DNA of 25,260 bases, from positions 1 to 25,260 of the forward strand of contig JAIQCW010000129.1 of NCBI GenBank assembly GCA_020283715.1, read 5' to 3'. Source of the DNA: Cytauxzoon felis. Taxonomy: Eukaryota; Apicomplexa; Aconoidasida; Piroplasmida; Theileriidae. Made by a program: the position numbers and the translations under genes. Below are positions 8,539 through 18,471 of the stretch, piece by piece (the stretch's first letter is position 1; each line of letters opens with the position of its first letter). Under the pieces are notes generated by a model. That model saw nothing but the letters and a program-made list of their open reading frames with translations. It was not told the DNA's origin and searched no databases.

Positions 8539-9144
8539 ATAACTGTATTATAACATAAATTAATCTTTTATTAAATCATATATGAAATATATACTACTCT
8601 ACATTTCAATTCTCCATCTGAGGTCTATCTTTTCCATTGCATGGAGCTTCTCTATTTACTTCCCCCTTCGCTTCCCTGAGATCAGCTGCGGGTATTCCAC
8701 TTGAGGTTATAAAACCTTATTTCGGTGAGATATGTCGAAGGCAGTGGTTTTCATATAAATGGATGAATCTCAATGAAGACAATACAGAATGAAGTGAGGA
8801 TTGGTAAACTCAATACAATGATCAAATTCCTTTTCAATGAAGTATTGAGATGTATAATTCATTCAATCGTCATTGCACAATCTTCAGTAGTTTCCCCAGA
8901 AATTATGAAATTCCTTCAAATTTTTGACATGAAATCAGAGAAGTGAACTTAGTAGTAAATGACCTCAAGTGGAGACCTCAACTGTAATACCTGGAAGCGA
9001 TCTACGGGAGCTGGAAGGGGAAGTAAATAGAGAAGCTGACGGCAGGACAAAGATAGCTGGTACTGGACCTCAGGTGGATTACAATGTATTATGTATATGA
9101 ATTTAAATCTACATTAAATTAGGATACCTATTTGGTATTACAAA
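8539..9144. other. Convergent intergenic region
   Basis: Spacer of 606 bp between the CNB gene stop and the FAINT gene stop. The first ~70 bp and last ~65 bp are AT-rich; the middle is filled by a composite repeat (8612-9077). No coding sequence or RNA gene is apparent. Confidence 0.6.
8612..9077. mobile_element. Composite fold-back element with ~250-bp core, copy A
   Basis: Reverse-oriented modules (8616-8707) and forward-oriented modules (8961-9077) flank a 253-bp AT-rich core (8708-8960). The core is bounded by a perfect 11-bp inverted repeat, CCACTTGAGGT at 8697-8707 and ACCTCAAGTGG at 8962-8972. It shares ordered blocks with 19121-19371, e.g. AGTAGTTTCCCCAGAAATT, AAGTGAGGATT and ATTCATTCAAT. 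No open reading frame spans the core, so it would be non-autonomous if mobile. No target-site duplication was established. Confidence 0.65.
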
Positions 9145-10656
9145 TTACAAAACTTTCTCGGAGATTCTCCATTCTCCTTTAATTATAGTATCTAAATAAC
9201 ATTGATCTAATGATTCTCTATAACGTTCTCTCCATCCAAATGATGGTAAATTCCTATAGTATAACACTTTAGATTTATTAGGATTTACATCTATTACAAA
9301 TAGTACAATCAGTTGGGTTTTACGCGTATAAACAATGGCTGCTACGGCATATTTATCATGTTTATACTTCCTCCATACAGTTTCTCTACGTTGTGAATCA
9401 TATAATGAATCGATAATATAACCTTTCTTTGGTATACATGTATAAATAGTTGATGAATACTTTGGATATGACTTAATCTTGACTTCCAATCCTTCTGTCT
9501 CGTGATTGTAAATGTCTAGTGTAATCGGCTTCAAATCTTTAAAGTAATCACCAAGATAATAATCAGGTAGTATTACTTCCTCCTCTTCAATCTCCTCGAT
9601 TTCTACTTCATGTTCAATATCTTCTCCACTAGGCGTGGCTCCTTCTTCAATTACTTCCCCTTCGGCCTCCCTGAGATCGGCTTCAGGTTCAATTTCTTCC
9701 TTCTCTTTCTCAATTCTTTCATCCTGGGGTTTTTGTTCCTGGAGTTCAGCCAATTTTCCCATCTCTTCATCACTGACTTGTATTCCCTGTGTCCATTCAG
9801 TTGTATCTTCTATTACTCCCTGCTCATCTCTTTCCTCATCATCATCGACATCATTAGATGAAATCAAATTTGCCTTTTTTGTAATATCAGCATCATCGCG
9901 ACCTGATACTCTGTGTTTAGTTTTTCCTGGGTATGGTTTATATTTGACGATCTCAGGTTCCTTTATGTCCGGATCATTAAGTGTTAATGTAATAGTTGTA
10001 TCTTCAGAAATAAAAATCGTAATATCGTTCGGCAACTTACAATCTTCATCAAGTTTCCATATCATCTCTAGATTAGCGGTAACCATTACAATATAATAAC
10101 CACTTTTTGGTACATAGTGAATATTCCATTTATCATCTAGTTCAGTGCATATTACATCTATAGCATCATTACTTTCCCTTTTATTAATATCTATATTTAA
10201 GAATTTTGGTACTTCTTTAATAGAATGTGTATTGCTTATGTTCATTATCAGTTTAGGAACGTCAAGATTAAAAAAGTATTCAGGCAACATCACCCATCCC
10301 GTACTGTAAAATTGTAGATAATAAGTATAAGTAGAACTTGCATTACCATCTCTAGTCTCAGATATTAATCCAACTGTTACAGGTTCATTAATACCCTTGA
10401 TATAAAATACATTTACATTTTCACAACCATCGTAATCATCATATCTACATATGAGATTCCCACTATCTATAACAGTTTTGAACCCATATCCATTTTTAGG
10501 AGTAAGATTATATATAATAGCATTACCCTCTTCTGTTTTCTTTACTTCAACCCTTTTTGTACTCTTTTTAACCTTAATATCAATATTAACAGGTGAAACA
10601 CCGAAAACTTCAATTCCATATATACATGATATGACAAAGAGTCGAAAAAGGAACAT
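9145..10656 (-). CDS. Secreted FAINT (DUF529)-domain protein
   Basis: 503 residues starting with a signal-peptide-like MFLFRLFVISCIYGIEVFGV. The mature protein shows repeated beta-rich units with the FAINT flavour: an aromatic TPKNGYGF-type turn, a W/Y-containing strand, then strands such as STYTYYLQF. One unit spans about 20-125, a weaker one about 145-235 and a C-terminal one about 385-490 (TIYTCIPKKGYIIDSL). Residues ~255-375 form a Glu/Asp-rich linker that contains a repeat-encoded peptide (PEADLREAEGEV). FAINT proteins are expanded in Theileria and many are exported into the host cell; that this one is exported is inference. No transmembrane segment or GPI signal is evident. Domain assignment is by pattern only. 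Confidence 0.7.
   Translation of the reverse strand: MFLFRLFVISCIYGIEVFGVSPVNIDIKVKKSTKRVEVKKTEEGNAIIYNLTPKNGYGFKTVIDSGNLICRYDDYDGCENVNVFYIKGINEPVTVGLISETRDGNASSTYTYYLQFYSTGWVMLPEYFFNLDVPKLIMNISNTHSIKEVPKFLNIDINKRESNDAIDVICTELDDKWNIHYVPKSGYYIVMVTANLEMIWKLDEDCKLPNDITIFISEDTTITLTLNDPDIKEPEIVKYKPYPGKTKHRVSGRDDADITKKANLISSNDVDDDEERDEQGVIEDTTEWTQGIQVSDEEMGKLAELQEQKPQDERIEKEKEEIEPEADLREAEGEVIEEGATPSGEDIEHEVEIEEIEEEEVILPDYYLGDYFKDLKPITLDIYNHETEGLEVKIKSYPKYSSTIYTCIPKKGYIIDSLYDSQRRETVWRKYKHDKYAVAAIVYTRKTQLIVLFVIDVNPNKSKVLYYRNLPSFGWRERYRESLDQCYLDTIIKGEWRISEKVL
9625..9695. repeat. Short palindromic-repeat fragment in the FAINT gene
   Basis: Contains CCACTAGGCGTGG, TTCAATTACTTCCCCTTC and CCCTGAGATCGGCTTCAGG, the same modules as in the larger elements, here as a ~70-bp fragment. 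It is in frame in the acidic linker and encodes DLREAEGEV on the minus strand, the same module frame as in the CNB gene. Confidence 0.85.
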
Positions 10657-11229
10657 TCTCCACCAATTGAGAAGCTAAACTAATTGGTAACACATTATAT
10701 AAGAAACAATATATGTTTAATTGTTAAATGCAATTGAAACATTTCCACCGTAAGTGGGGATACAAAATATACAAAATTTAATAATCAATAGAAATGATAA
10801 CAATATCTTTTATTATATCAAGAATTTAATTACTAAAATAATTTAACTTTAATCATTCGACTTAGATGAGCAACGTCACTCATAATTCCAACATTTATAG
10901 AAATTAAAACCTGGGGCAAATTATCAATAATGGGGCGAATAGAAATAATAATACTAGTAATCACTGGGAGCGGCATGAAATAGATATTTAAACTTTTGTT
11001 AATTATAAATTGAGATTACCATAGCTAATACTGCTCTAACTCGCCGTATCCGTCATAATTTACTTCTCCCTTCGTTTACCGTATAACCCACGATAGACAT
11101 TATGTAAACTAACATCATCAAGCGAACATAAAGCGGATTAAGGAGGAAATAAATAGATAGGAATATGAATAGAGGGAATTTAGAATGGGAATGGTACATG
11201 AATAGTAAAATGACGCAGATGTAATTAAA
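10657..11229. other. Intergenic region upstream of the FAINT gene
   Basis: Spacer of 573 bp, mostly AT-rich. Apart from the decayed repeat at about 11040-11157 I see no gene or RNA. The FAINT promoter should lie near 10657-10800. Confidence 0.45.
11040..11157. repeat. Decayed palindromic-repeat relic
   Basis: CTCGCCGT followed by TTTACTTCTCCCTTCG on the left and AAGCGGATTAAGGAGGAAATAAATAG on the right (given here as two arms, 11121-11157) resemble degraded reverse and forward modules. Their inverted arrangement matches intact elements. Divergence is high, so this is tentative. Confidence 0.45.
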
Positions 11230-12579
11230 TTATTCAATTTGTGTGTTGCTGATATTATGTGGTATTTCATGAGTTTTGAGTTTGTATGAGTATTGTAAAA
11301 TGATTTCTGTGAGTACCATTTGAAAATATTGGCTTTTGATGTTAGATTTATTATAAAATTGTATTAATAGTGATAGATTTTCTTTATCATTAATTGATTT
11401 TACCCTTCTCTGTATATTTGTAATTGTCTTTATTATCACTTTATAATTATTATACCCCATATCTATTAAATCTAAATTAAATTTCATCATGTTCTGTAAT
11501 TTTATAAATTATGAATAATGGTGATGTTAATAATATTCAAAACTTACATTGAATTTAAATTGTGATATGTTATTTATAAATACATTGGAAAGTGATGTAA
11601 TTATATTATCGGGATATGGTGTCCCCATAATTTTAATTGAATTTATTATTATCATTATATTTGATGGGGTGAATTTATTTATGTATAAATTAACTTTAGG
11701 ATATATAAAGTTATATATATAGTCACTACAATTTATACCATTATATATATAATGGTTATTATTACTTATTACATTTAATGCCAAAATATTTAATATAGCA
11801 ACTATTCTATTACAATCCAATAATTGATTTTTAATTATATGGGGATTTTTATCATTTGTTACGCCACAATCTTTGTAAAAAACCCCATCTTCTATTAGAC
11901 CCAATTTTTTTTCATAGGGCTCCCGATAAATCAAATCTATTGTAGTTGGATGTTTTAATGTTAATGATGTCAATGTGTGTGCATGTAATGGCTCTAGAGA
12001 TTCTTTAATATAAATATTGGCAATTCTAAATAAATCTTCTAATGATTTACAGTATTGAATACAACTTTTAATAATCTCAATATATAAACCTCTACCAACA
12101 TTAGTTGATAATGCATCTTCTATCTCTACCAAATCGATACATAGTGATAACAGTGGGGGAAATTTATCTACATTTTCATTAGTTAGGTGATTCATGGGGT
12201 TATAGTGCAATGATGTATCTCCTGCCGACTTCTTATCATAATGTGGTAATAATATCTCATTGAAGGACTTAATACGTTTATAACACAATGATAATATACC
12301 TGGAGGGAATCTCCATACAGATTTTAACCTTTTAATGACTCTACTTAGATCATATAATGACAAGTCATCAGCAATTGACGTCAACTTAGACTCTAAATAG
12401 CCCAATAAACGCATAGGTATCCTATTGTAACTCACATAGATGTTATCCAACATCCGTACCATCATTGCTCCCTTATTAGATGACATTCGACCTTTATCAT
12501 ACTCTGTACTACTTATTACATTACGCACATTACATTCATTCGACACACTTTCTACAGTCCTATTACAAATATAAATCAC
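11230..12579 (-). CDS. Alpha-helical repeat-like protein, two exons
   Basis: Exons on the minus strand: 12579-11548 and 11493-11230, joined across a 54-bp intron (donor GTAAGT, acceptor ATTACAG) in phase 0, giving 431 residues. The sequence is helical and hydrophobic-patterned, with segments such as LYDLSRVIKRLKSV and FTPSNIMIIINSIKIMG. These resemble the helical repeats of apicomplexan octo/heptatricopeptide-like or RAP-associated organelle RNA proteins. No RAP domain or other signature is visible, so the likeness is only suggestive. The N-terminus has Asn/Ser/Arg-rich character but no clear targeting peptide. It lies 78 bp downstream of the CxxC gene on the same strand. A start further in (MSSNKGAMM) cannot be excluded. 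Confidence 0.7.
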
Positions 12580-12657
12580 TTATAATCAACGTACCCGTCT
12601 TTCCTAATTATGAAAGACTTATCCTCTAATTTCCCATAGTTTACAAACCTCGCAATT

Positions 12658-13200
12658 CTATGCTTCCTCATATGTCCAGGGAATTTCAGAAAAGATTTTA
12701 TTCAATGAATATGCGATTGATACTAAATCTTGAAATTTTGTATCATTAGAATCTTTTAAGTCATTAACTTTAATGAAATGAGAATACATTTCCCTGAAAT
12801 CACCAACTCTACCCATTAAAGCATCTTTTACCACATTAGATACATGTATTAAATCTAATATCTCAAGACATGACTTACATGCCGCCTATATAATAAGCTG
12901 TATCATAATACCAAAAGGTGTTATACGATCATCCAGAATGTTCATCATAGTGATGGTTGTAATCAACAAATTTAAACATACCTTGTATCCATTTAATATT
13001 ATCTTCTTATCTTCAATTATTATATCTACACTAGGAAAGTCGGATTCTACTGTATTTTTACTACAAAAACTGCATTTAGACCTTTTGTCTACATTTGTCT
13101 TGATCCACTTGTCATTTATAAATCTCGGTAATGGCGATGGAGCAATTTTATAACTATTTAACAACTCTAACGTTAATTTAATATTATCAATAGATCCCAT
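12658..13200 (-). CDS. CxxC/CxxC zinc-ribbon-like protein, two exons
   Basis: Exons on the minus strand: 13200-12982 and 12885-12658, separated by a 96-bp intron (donor GTATGT, acceptor ATATAG), phase 0, giving 148 residues. The joined product has KCSFC in exon 1 and ACKSC immediately after the junction, about 30 residues apart, a spacing consistent with a four-Cys zinc site. The second Cys pair only appears when the intron is removed; reading through gives a different hydrophobic tail and stop. The C-terminal half is helical (LEILDLIHVSNVVKDAL) and ends IPWTYEEA. I do not recognise the family. It shares a 106-bp divergent spacer with the pyruvate kinase gene. Confidence 0.72.
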
Positions 13201-13306
13201 TTAATAGAATCTTGATGTTTTTTGAATTATACTGAATATATGTGGAATCTCGACGATGTAGTGAAGGTGTGACCATATTATTTGAAATGTATTTTTTAAA
13301 GTAGTA
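13201..13306. promoter_or_regulatory. Compact bidirectional promoter region
   Basis: Only 106 bp separate the start codons of the CxxC gene (minus) and pyruvate kinase (plus), so any promoters and 5' UTRs must be shared or overlap. No specific motif is claimed. Confidence 0.5.
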
Positions 13307-15445
13307 ATGATCGCATTAATTCAAATATATTGTTTGTTTTTTACTAGTGTAAATGGTATTAGTTATATCGATGATTTGAGTTCATCTTCTATATTAACAT
13401 TTCTAAACCGCACGTCTAAACAGCCGGAGAGTAGGTATAGAGAGGAGAAGACAAATTATAAATTTAGAAACGTAAAGAGAAATATATATGATGTTAATAT
13501 ACCGGTTACTAATGACGTTGCGTTATCATTTTTTTCTAATGTTTTGACGGCATCGCCATTTAATACTACATTTACCTTCAAGGATTTACCAAAGGATGAT
13601 TTTAATACATATACAAAGCAGGTTTCAACTTTAGGACCTGCTACTAGTAATGCAGAATCTATTCGTTCACTATTTGATGCTGGTACAGATGTATTTCGTT
13701 TGAATTTTTCTCATGGTAGTAGATTATCAAAGTTGAGGACGGCATTAATTATTAGACAGTTGGAGAGAGATGGTGATATTCCTAGATATAAGGCTATTTT
13801 AGGTGATATACAAGGACCTAAGATTCGTATTGGTAGATTTATGCCAAATTTAGATGTACCTGGTAAAGGGCCTAGTAATAGTGATTGTGAATTTGTATAT
13901 TTAAAAAAAGGTGATTCATTTACATTTGATTTGTATGATATTGCTGGTACAAATGAACGTGTACAATTGAATTATCCGAATATACTGAAGCAATTGACTG
14001 AGGGTAATCAAATTTTATTAGATGATGGTAATGTTATTATGACTGTTAAAAGTACTAATCCAATTGAACCATCTGTAACTGCAACTGTAAATAATGATTG
14101 TATACTCTCAAGTAGAAAAGGATTTGCTGTACCCGATGTTGTATTAAATGTCGAGTTTTTAGGTGAAAAAGATGTTAAAGATGTCGTATTTTGCTCTTGT
14201 ATTGGTTTAGATTTCCTTGGTGTTTCATTTGTACAAACTGGTGATGATTTAATTTATCTTGCCAATATCATTGATGATTGGCTCAAATGCGATTACTATA
14301 CCAAACTTAAAAAGAGGATCTGTCAAGTCGATTTCAATGGTGTATTATCACCTGATGATGAAGACCCTGAAATTGAAGAGATTTTAAATGATTATTATAA
14401 CAATTATTTCCTCGAGAGGAAACATAAATATAAAACCGCATCCCCACCATCATCTTCTGTTACTAAATCCATCTTTTCATTCTTTTCCAAGAAAAAAGAT
14501 GATTTAAATGTTGATAATAACACTACAAATATCGCCCAATCTACTATTGAATCTCTATTATTCCCCACATCAACTTCACCCCACAAAATGGGGATAATTC
14601 CAAAGATTGAGAAGCAATCGGCATTGGATGATATAAATAATATATTGAAATATAGTCATGGATTGATGGTAGCAAGAGGTGATTTGGGTATAGAGACTGA
14701 ATTGACAAATTTACCAACAGTACAGAAGAGATTGATACAATTATGTCGTTTGGTATATAGGAAGCCATGTATTGTTGCAACACAAATGTTAGAATCAATG
14801 AGGACATCAACAATACCTACAAGAGCAGAAGTTTCAGATGTATTTAATGCTGTATATGATGGTACAGATGCTGTAATGTTATCAGCTGAATCAGCTACAG
14901 GTAATTATCCAAGTAAAACTGTTCATACACAACGTAAAATTATATATAATGCAGAACATGATCCATATTTTATAACAAATCAAATATTTAAAGAAATGTT
15001 ATTCCAAGATGATCAATTATTATCGGGTATTAAAGATAAAAGACCCCATAATTTTGAATCATTTAATCAATTGATATCAAATGATGTAATATTATCTAAT
15101 CAATGGAATAATTTATATAATGAAATATATAATTCATCAACTGTTATATCAGAAGCATTAAATGATGTTGATGGATTAATAATTCATGTTAATGATTTAG
15201 AATTAGTTAATTGGATATCTTCCAAAAGACATTTAACCCCCATATTATTATTATCTAATAATCTAAAAATTGTGAGGCAAGCACAGTTAACATGGGGTGT
15301 AAAATCACAATTAATAAATGATACATTATTACCCGAAGAATTTGGAAAAGATTTTATCAAAAAATTATACCCACACATCAATAAAACACTCTTTATCGAA
15401 GCCAACGATGGTAAAATCACAGTCTCTAAAATACTAACATATTAA
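13307..15445 (+). CDS. Pyruvate kinase, apicoplast-type (PK II-like)
   Basis: Converts phosphoenolpyruvate and ADP to pyruvate and ATP. 712 residues against the usual ~470-530. It begins with a signal-peptide-like stretch (MIALIQIYCLFFTSVNG) and a polar Lys/Arg/Asn-containing region up to ~100, the bipartite leader expected of an apicoplast protein. Catalytic core: RLNFSHG, GDIQGPKIRIG, the B-domain ~180-290, IIPKIEKQ with the catalytic Lys and metal-binding Glu, MVARGDLGIE, and VATQMLESM. GPKIR carries Lys where potassium-dependent enzymes have Glu. About 90 extra residues (~335-425), Asp/Ser/Lys-rich, interrupt the barrel before IIPKIEK. The C-domain is divergent. Family is certain; the apicoplast location is inference from the leader and from known apicomplexan PK II enzymes. 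Confidence 0.93.
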   Translation: MIALIQIYCLFFTSVNGISYIDDLSSSSILTFLNRTSKQPESRYREEKTNYKFRNVKRNIYDVNIPVTNDVALSFFSNVLTASPFNTTFTFKDLPKDDFNTYTKQVSTLGPATSNAESIRSLFDAGTDVFRLNFSHGSRLSKLRTALIIRQLERDGDIPRYKAILGDIQGPKIRIGRFMPNLDVPGKGPSNSDCEFVYLKKGDSFTFDLYDIAGTNERVQLNYPNILKQLTEGNQILLDDGNVIMTVKSTNPIEPSVTATVNNDCILSSRKGFAVPDVVLNVEFLGEKDVKDVVFCSCIGLDFLGVSFVQTGDDLIYLANIIDDWLKCDYYTKLKKRICQVDFNGVLSPDDEDPEIEEILNDYYNNYFLERKHKYKTASPPSSSVTKSIFSFFSKKKDDLNVDNNTTNIAQSTIESLLFPTSTSPHKMGIIPKIEKQSALDDINNILKYSHGLMVARGDLGIETELTNLPTVQKRLIQLCRLVYRKPCIVATQMLESMRTSTIPTRAEVSDVFNAVYDGTDAVMLSAESATGNYPSKTVHTQRKIIYNAEHDPYFITNQIFKEMLFQDDQLLSGIKDKRPHNFESFNQLISNDVILSNQWNNLYNEIYNSSTVISEALNDVDGLIIHVNDLELVNWISSKRHLTPILLLSNNLKIVRQAQLTWGVKSQLINDTLLPEEFGKDFIKKLYPHINKTLFIEANDGKITVSKILTY

Positions 15446-15965
15446 TATAATCTATTATAAACACTTCATCACTTGAATACAATTCCATACATATTATCTT
15501 CAAGCTGAGGTCTTATCCAACTCTTCTCCCACTAGGCGTTCCAACTGAGGTCGTCCTGCCGTCAGCTCTCCTATTTACTTCCCCCTCCGCTTCCCTGAGA
15601 TCAGCTACGGGTAGTCCACTTGAGGTCCAATCACTACCTTCACCTCTTCCACTCGCCGTGGAGGCCTTCTCTATTTACTTCCCCTTCCAGCTCCCGTAGA
15701 TCGCTTCCAGGTTCCACTTGAGGTACAATACTAATCCTCATTCCACTTCCATCTAATCTCCGCCACGATCTCCGGGAGTGGCTTTACTCTTTAGAGACAG
15801 GTAAATAGAAGAGCTGTCTGCAAGACCAACGGTGGTTCTAACCTCAGGTGGATGCGAGTGGAAAAGGTTGCAACCTCATATATAGAGTGATATCTAATAC
15901 GAATATAGTTTAATAAAGTGAATGAAAGACGAATAGTTAATATAAATATATTATATGGTATTATA
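15446..15965. other. Convergent intergenic region
   Basis: Spacer of 520 bp between pyruvate kinase and the minus-strand helical gene. Most of it is the repeat at 15505-15855; the rest is AT-rich with no gene seen. Confidence 0.6.
15505..15855. repeat. Palindromic modular repeat, intergenic
   Basis: A long series of reverse modules (CCCACTAGGCGTT, CCTGCCGTCAGCTC, TTTACTTCCCCCTCCGC, CCACTTGAGGT at ~15617 and ~15716, CCACTCGCCGTGG) runs into the centre in reverse orientation. The hairpin there is CTCTTTAGAG (15787-15796), next to the GCCAC/GTGGC arms, followed by a short forward half (GAGCTGTCTGCAAGACC, ACCTCAGGTGG). The stem differs from the CCC/GGG version in a paired fashion. Confidence 0.9.
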
Positions 15966-17170
15966 TTATACTATTAAAGATGGGTAATTCCACCTGAGAT
16001 TTGAGTGGTGTGATCTATCTAGTATATTTGACCTTTTAATATTCGTTAGATATTCATATAAATGTGAGACATTTGATGAATCATTAGATTCTTTCATTCC
16101 TCTGGACAACAATTGTAATATATAGTCCAAGATTAATCTCGCTTCTTGTCTACACATAAATGTAGAAGACCCTATAGATATGTATATATACCAAATTCAG
16201 TATACTAACCTGTAGTGTTACATAATCTTGAGAAGAGTTCCTGTATGAATTCTAAATTATCAAGTTTATAAAAGTAATAATATTTAAGATTATATAAAAT
16301 CTCATGATATTTCGCATGATTTATCTGTTTCAAGAGTTCAGTTTTTATATCCTGTGATAACAACTGCGATATTTTGACTTTACTGATGATTGATGAGTAT
16401 GTAATCAAATGATGATTCAATAACATCTTGATTTCCTCATGATTAACATTGAGCAATTTCGATATGAAAATGTACTCAATGAGTAATTCACATGAATTTA
16501 AATATGAAATTGATGGATTGTTATTGAAATTTTTAATCATATCCCATAATTTATATAAAACTTTATATGAAATGTTTAAAAGATTGTCATATAATTCATC
16601 ATTTTCAATACATTTTCTACTTAATAATAATGAAATTGCCTTGACAAATTGTAATAAAATCTCATCATTTACTTCATCAATATTGAAATTATCTCTATTA
16701 TTATTTAAAATCCTTAATGATGACATATCCTCATTGAGTGTTGTATAAGTTATACTTAAGATTGATGATTCCATAAGATCAAATGAATTATATCTTAATG
16801 CTAATGGTATTAAAGTCTTTAATACTTGTTGTGATTTTAATTGTAATTGTAAATCATTCATTAATAGAAATTTACATATAGTTGGTATCTCTTTCACTTT
16901 AATATCATCTATTATACTTTGTAGATCCGTAATCTTCTTCATCCATACTGATGCATTCCTCTTCACTTTCCTCTTGGTCAATTCATCAAATGATTTCAAT
17001 ATCAATTCTACTTTCATCTTATATGATGTTACATTAAATAGTGGGAGAGGGTAATTATATTTAATGTATAAAAAGTTGAGTAGTTTATGTGCTATCAATG
17101 GAATCTGTTCTAGATTAGATGCTAAAAAATATATCAAAAATGTATGTCTATCATTATATAATAAAGTCAT
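15966..17170 (-). CDS. Helical protein of unknown function, two exons
   Basis: Exons on the minus strand: 17170-16210 and 16171-15966, across a 38-bp intron (donor GTTAGT, acceptor CTATAG), phase 1, giving 388 residues. The joined sequence reads LCNTTGSSTFMCRQEARLIL. It is Leu/Ile/Asn/Lys-rich and predicted helical throughout (e.g. VKAISLLLSRKCIENDELYD), suggestive of a helical-repeat organelle or scaffold protein but without a recognisable signature. The first ~36 codons overlap, antisense, exon 1 of the pseudouridine synthase at 17064-17141. The next Met (MKVELILKSF, about 17017) would avoid this and may be the true start. Confidence 0.68.
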
Positions 17171-18469
17171 TACAAATCATTCATCTTCATTCTAGGGCCT
17201 ATTAACATATAAAAATAAACTTCTACATCAAGACATTTTATTACCTGAAAATATATCTGTAGATTCAATAAAATTATTAGATAGAGCATCAAATATCGAA
17301 AATAATAAGATTACAATCATTCTACATAAACCACAAGGATACTTATCCACATTCACAAAGGATGTATGTACTCCATCATCTAATTCAAATATTCTTAGAC
17401 AAATAAATGCTCTAAAAGTCTATTAATAAACACTAATAAATCAGATGATAATGATTCTAGTTTTAAATTAAATAACCAAATCATCAAAAATCTCATACCA
17501 ATCAAACCAATAAATTACCATACAAGTGGACTACTATTATTTTCACAGGTACGTTCTAGAACTATACTAATATAGAAATGTCATATATCCAATCTATTAC
17601 ATACACATTGAAATACTTTATCTTGTAGACAACTTCTCCACCTGAGGTTACAGGCTTATCTTCATACCACTTGTCCTCGTCTTGCAGACAGCTCTACACC
17701 TGAGGTCTAATCCACTCGCCGTGGTGGCTTCATCTATTTATCTCACCCTCAAACTCCCATAGATCATCTCCAGATTCCACTCGAGGTTTTCCCACTAGGC
17801 GTGGCGCCTCTTCCAATTACTTCCCCTTCCAGCTCCCAGAGATCGCTTCCAGGTATTCCACTTTAGGTCCAGTACTACACTTCATTCCACTTCCGCCACG
17901 ATCTCTGGGAGTGGCATTACCGTTTACGGATAGGTAATTGGAAGAAGCCTCCACGGCGAGTGGAACAGAGTTGGATTGGACCTCATGTGGAGAGTTATCT
18001 GCAAGACCAACGGTGGTTATATCCTCACGTGGAACGGCGATTGGAACCTCGTATATTTATATTATTTAGATATATTAATTGATGATATTATATAGGATCG
18101 TAATTTACCTTTACTTTTATCAGATGTTGAAGAGGAATATCGCATAGTATTTATGAATGATTTAACTGAGTCTAGTTTATATGTATTAAGGAGTGATGTT
18201 ATTATTGATGGTATTATGATATTACCACCAAAAGTTGATGTTTATGATAAGAATACTATAAATATTACTATTAAATCCGCTTCTAATAAAGTATATTATA
18301 TTATTATCTATCATCATATTACATTCTATAGCTTAATAAACATTGTAAATTGGCTGGTCTTGAAATTAAATATATTAAAAGGATACGTATTGGTAATATT
18401 AAACTTGATTATTTACCACTTGGTCAATGGAAATTTCTAAGAAGATATGAAATATTACAAATAAAATAA
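17064..18469 (+). CDS. RsuA/RluB-family pseudouridine synthase, five exons, catalytic Asp replaced
   Basis: Reconstructed here: exons 17064-17141, 17196-17363, 17399-17548, 18096-18290 and 18332-18469; introns 54, 35, 547 and 41 bp, all GT-AG and all phase 0; 242 residues. The N-terminus matches an S4 RNA-binding domain (MYKKLSSLCAINGICSRLDA, then KKYIKNGLLTYKNK). Next come the synthase motifs: ILHKPQGYLST (family NKPxGxxS), INYHTSGLLLFSQ (family GRLDxxTxGLLLLT), EEEYRIVFMNDL and the C-terminal IKRIRIGNIKLDYLPLGQW. The catalytic Asp of GRLD aligns with Asn and the whole motif reads KPIN, so activity is doubtful. Bacterial relatives modify rRNA, so an organelle rRNA role is plausible. Intron 3 is swollen by a palindromic repeat. 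The ATG is preceded by an in-frame TAA. Confidence 0.8.
17632..18035. repeat. Palindromic modular repeat inside intron 3 of the pseudouridine synthase
   Basis: Reverse modules (CCACCTGAGGT, CTTGCAGACAGCTC, CCACTCGCCGTGG, CCACTCGAGGT, CCACTAGGCGTGG, CTTCCAGCTCCCAGAGATCG) run to a centre in reverse orientation. The hairpin is CCGTTTACGG (17920-17929), followed by forward modules (CCACGGCGAGTGG, ACCTCATGTGG, CTGCAAGACC). It accounts for about 400 of the 547-bp intron. Confidence 0.92.
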
Positions 18470-18471
18470 TA

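Noticed and set aside
14404..14813. Minus-strand frames inside pyruvate kinase
   Set aside because: They overlap clearly conserved pyruvate kinase coding sequence and have no recognisable content.
17364..17420. Apparent frameshift in the pseudouridine synthase at a run of four A
   Set aside because: First suspected as a homopolymer error, but a GTATGT...TTCTTAG intron of 35 bp at 17364-17398 restores the frame without any indel.
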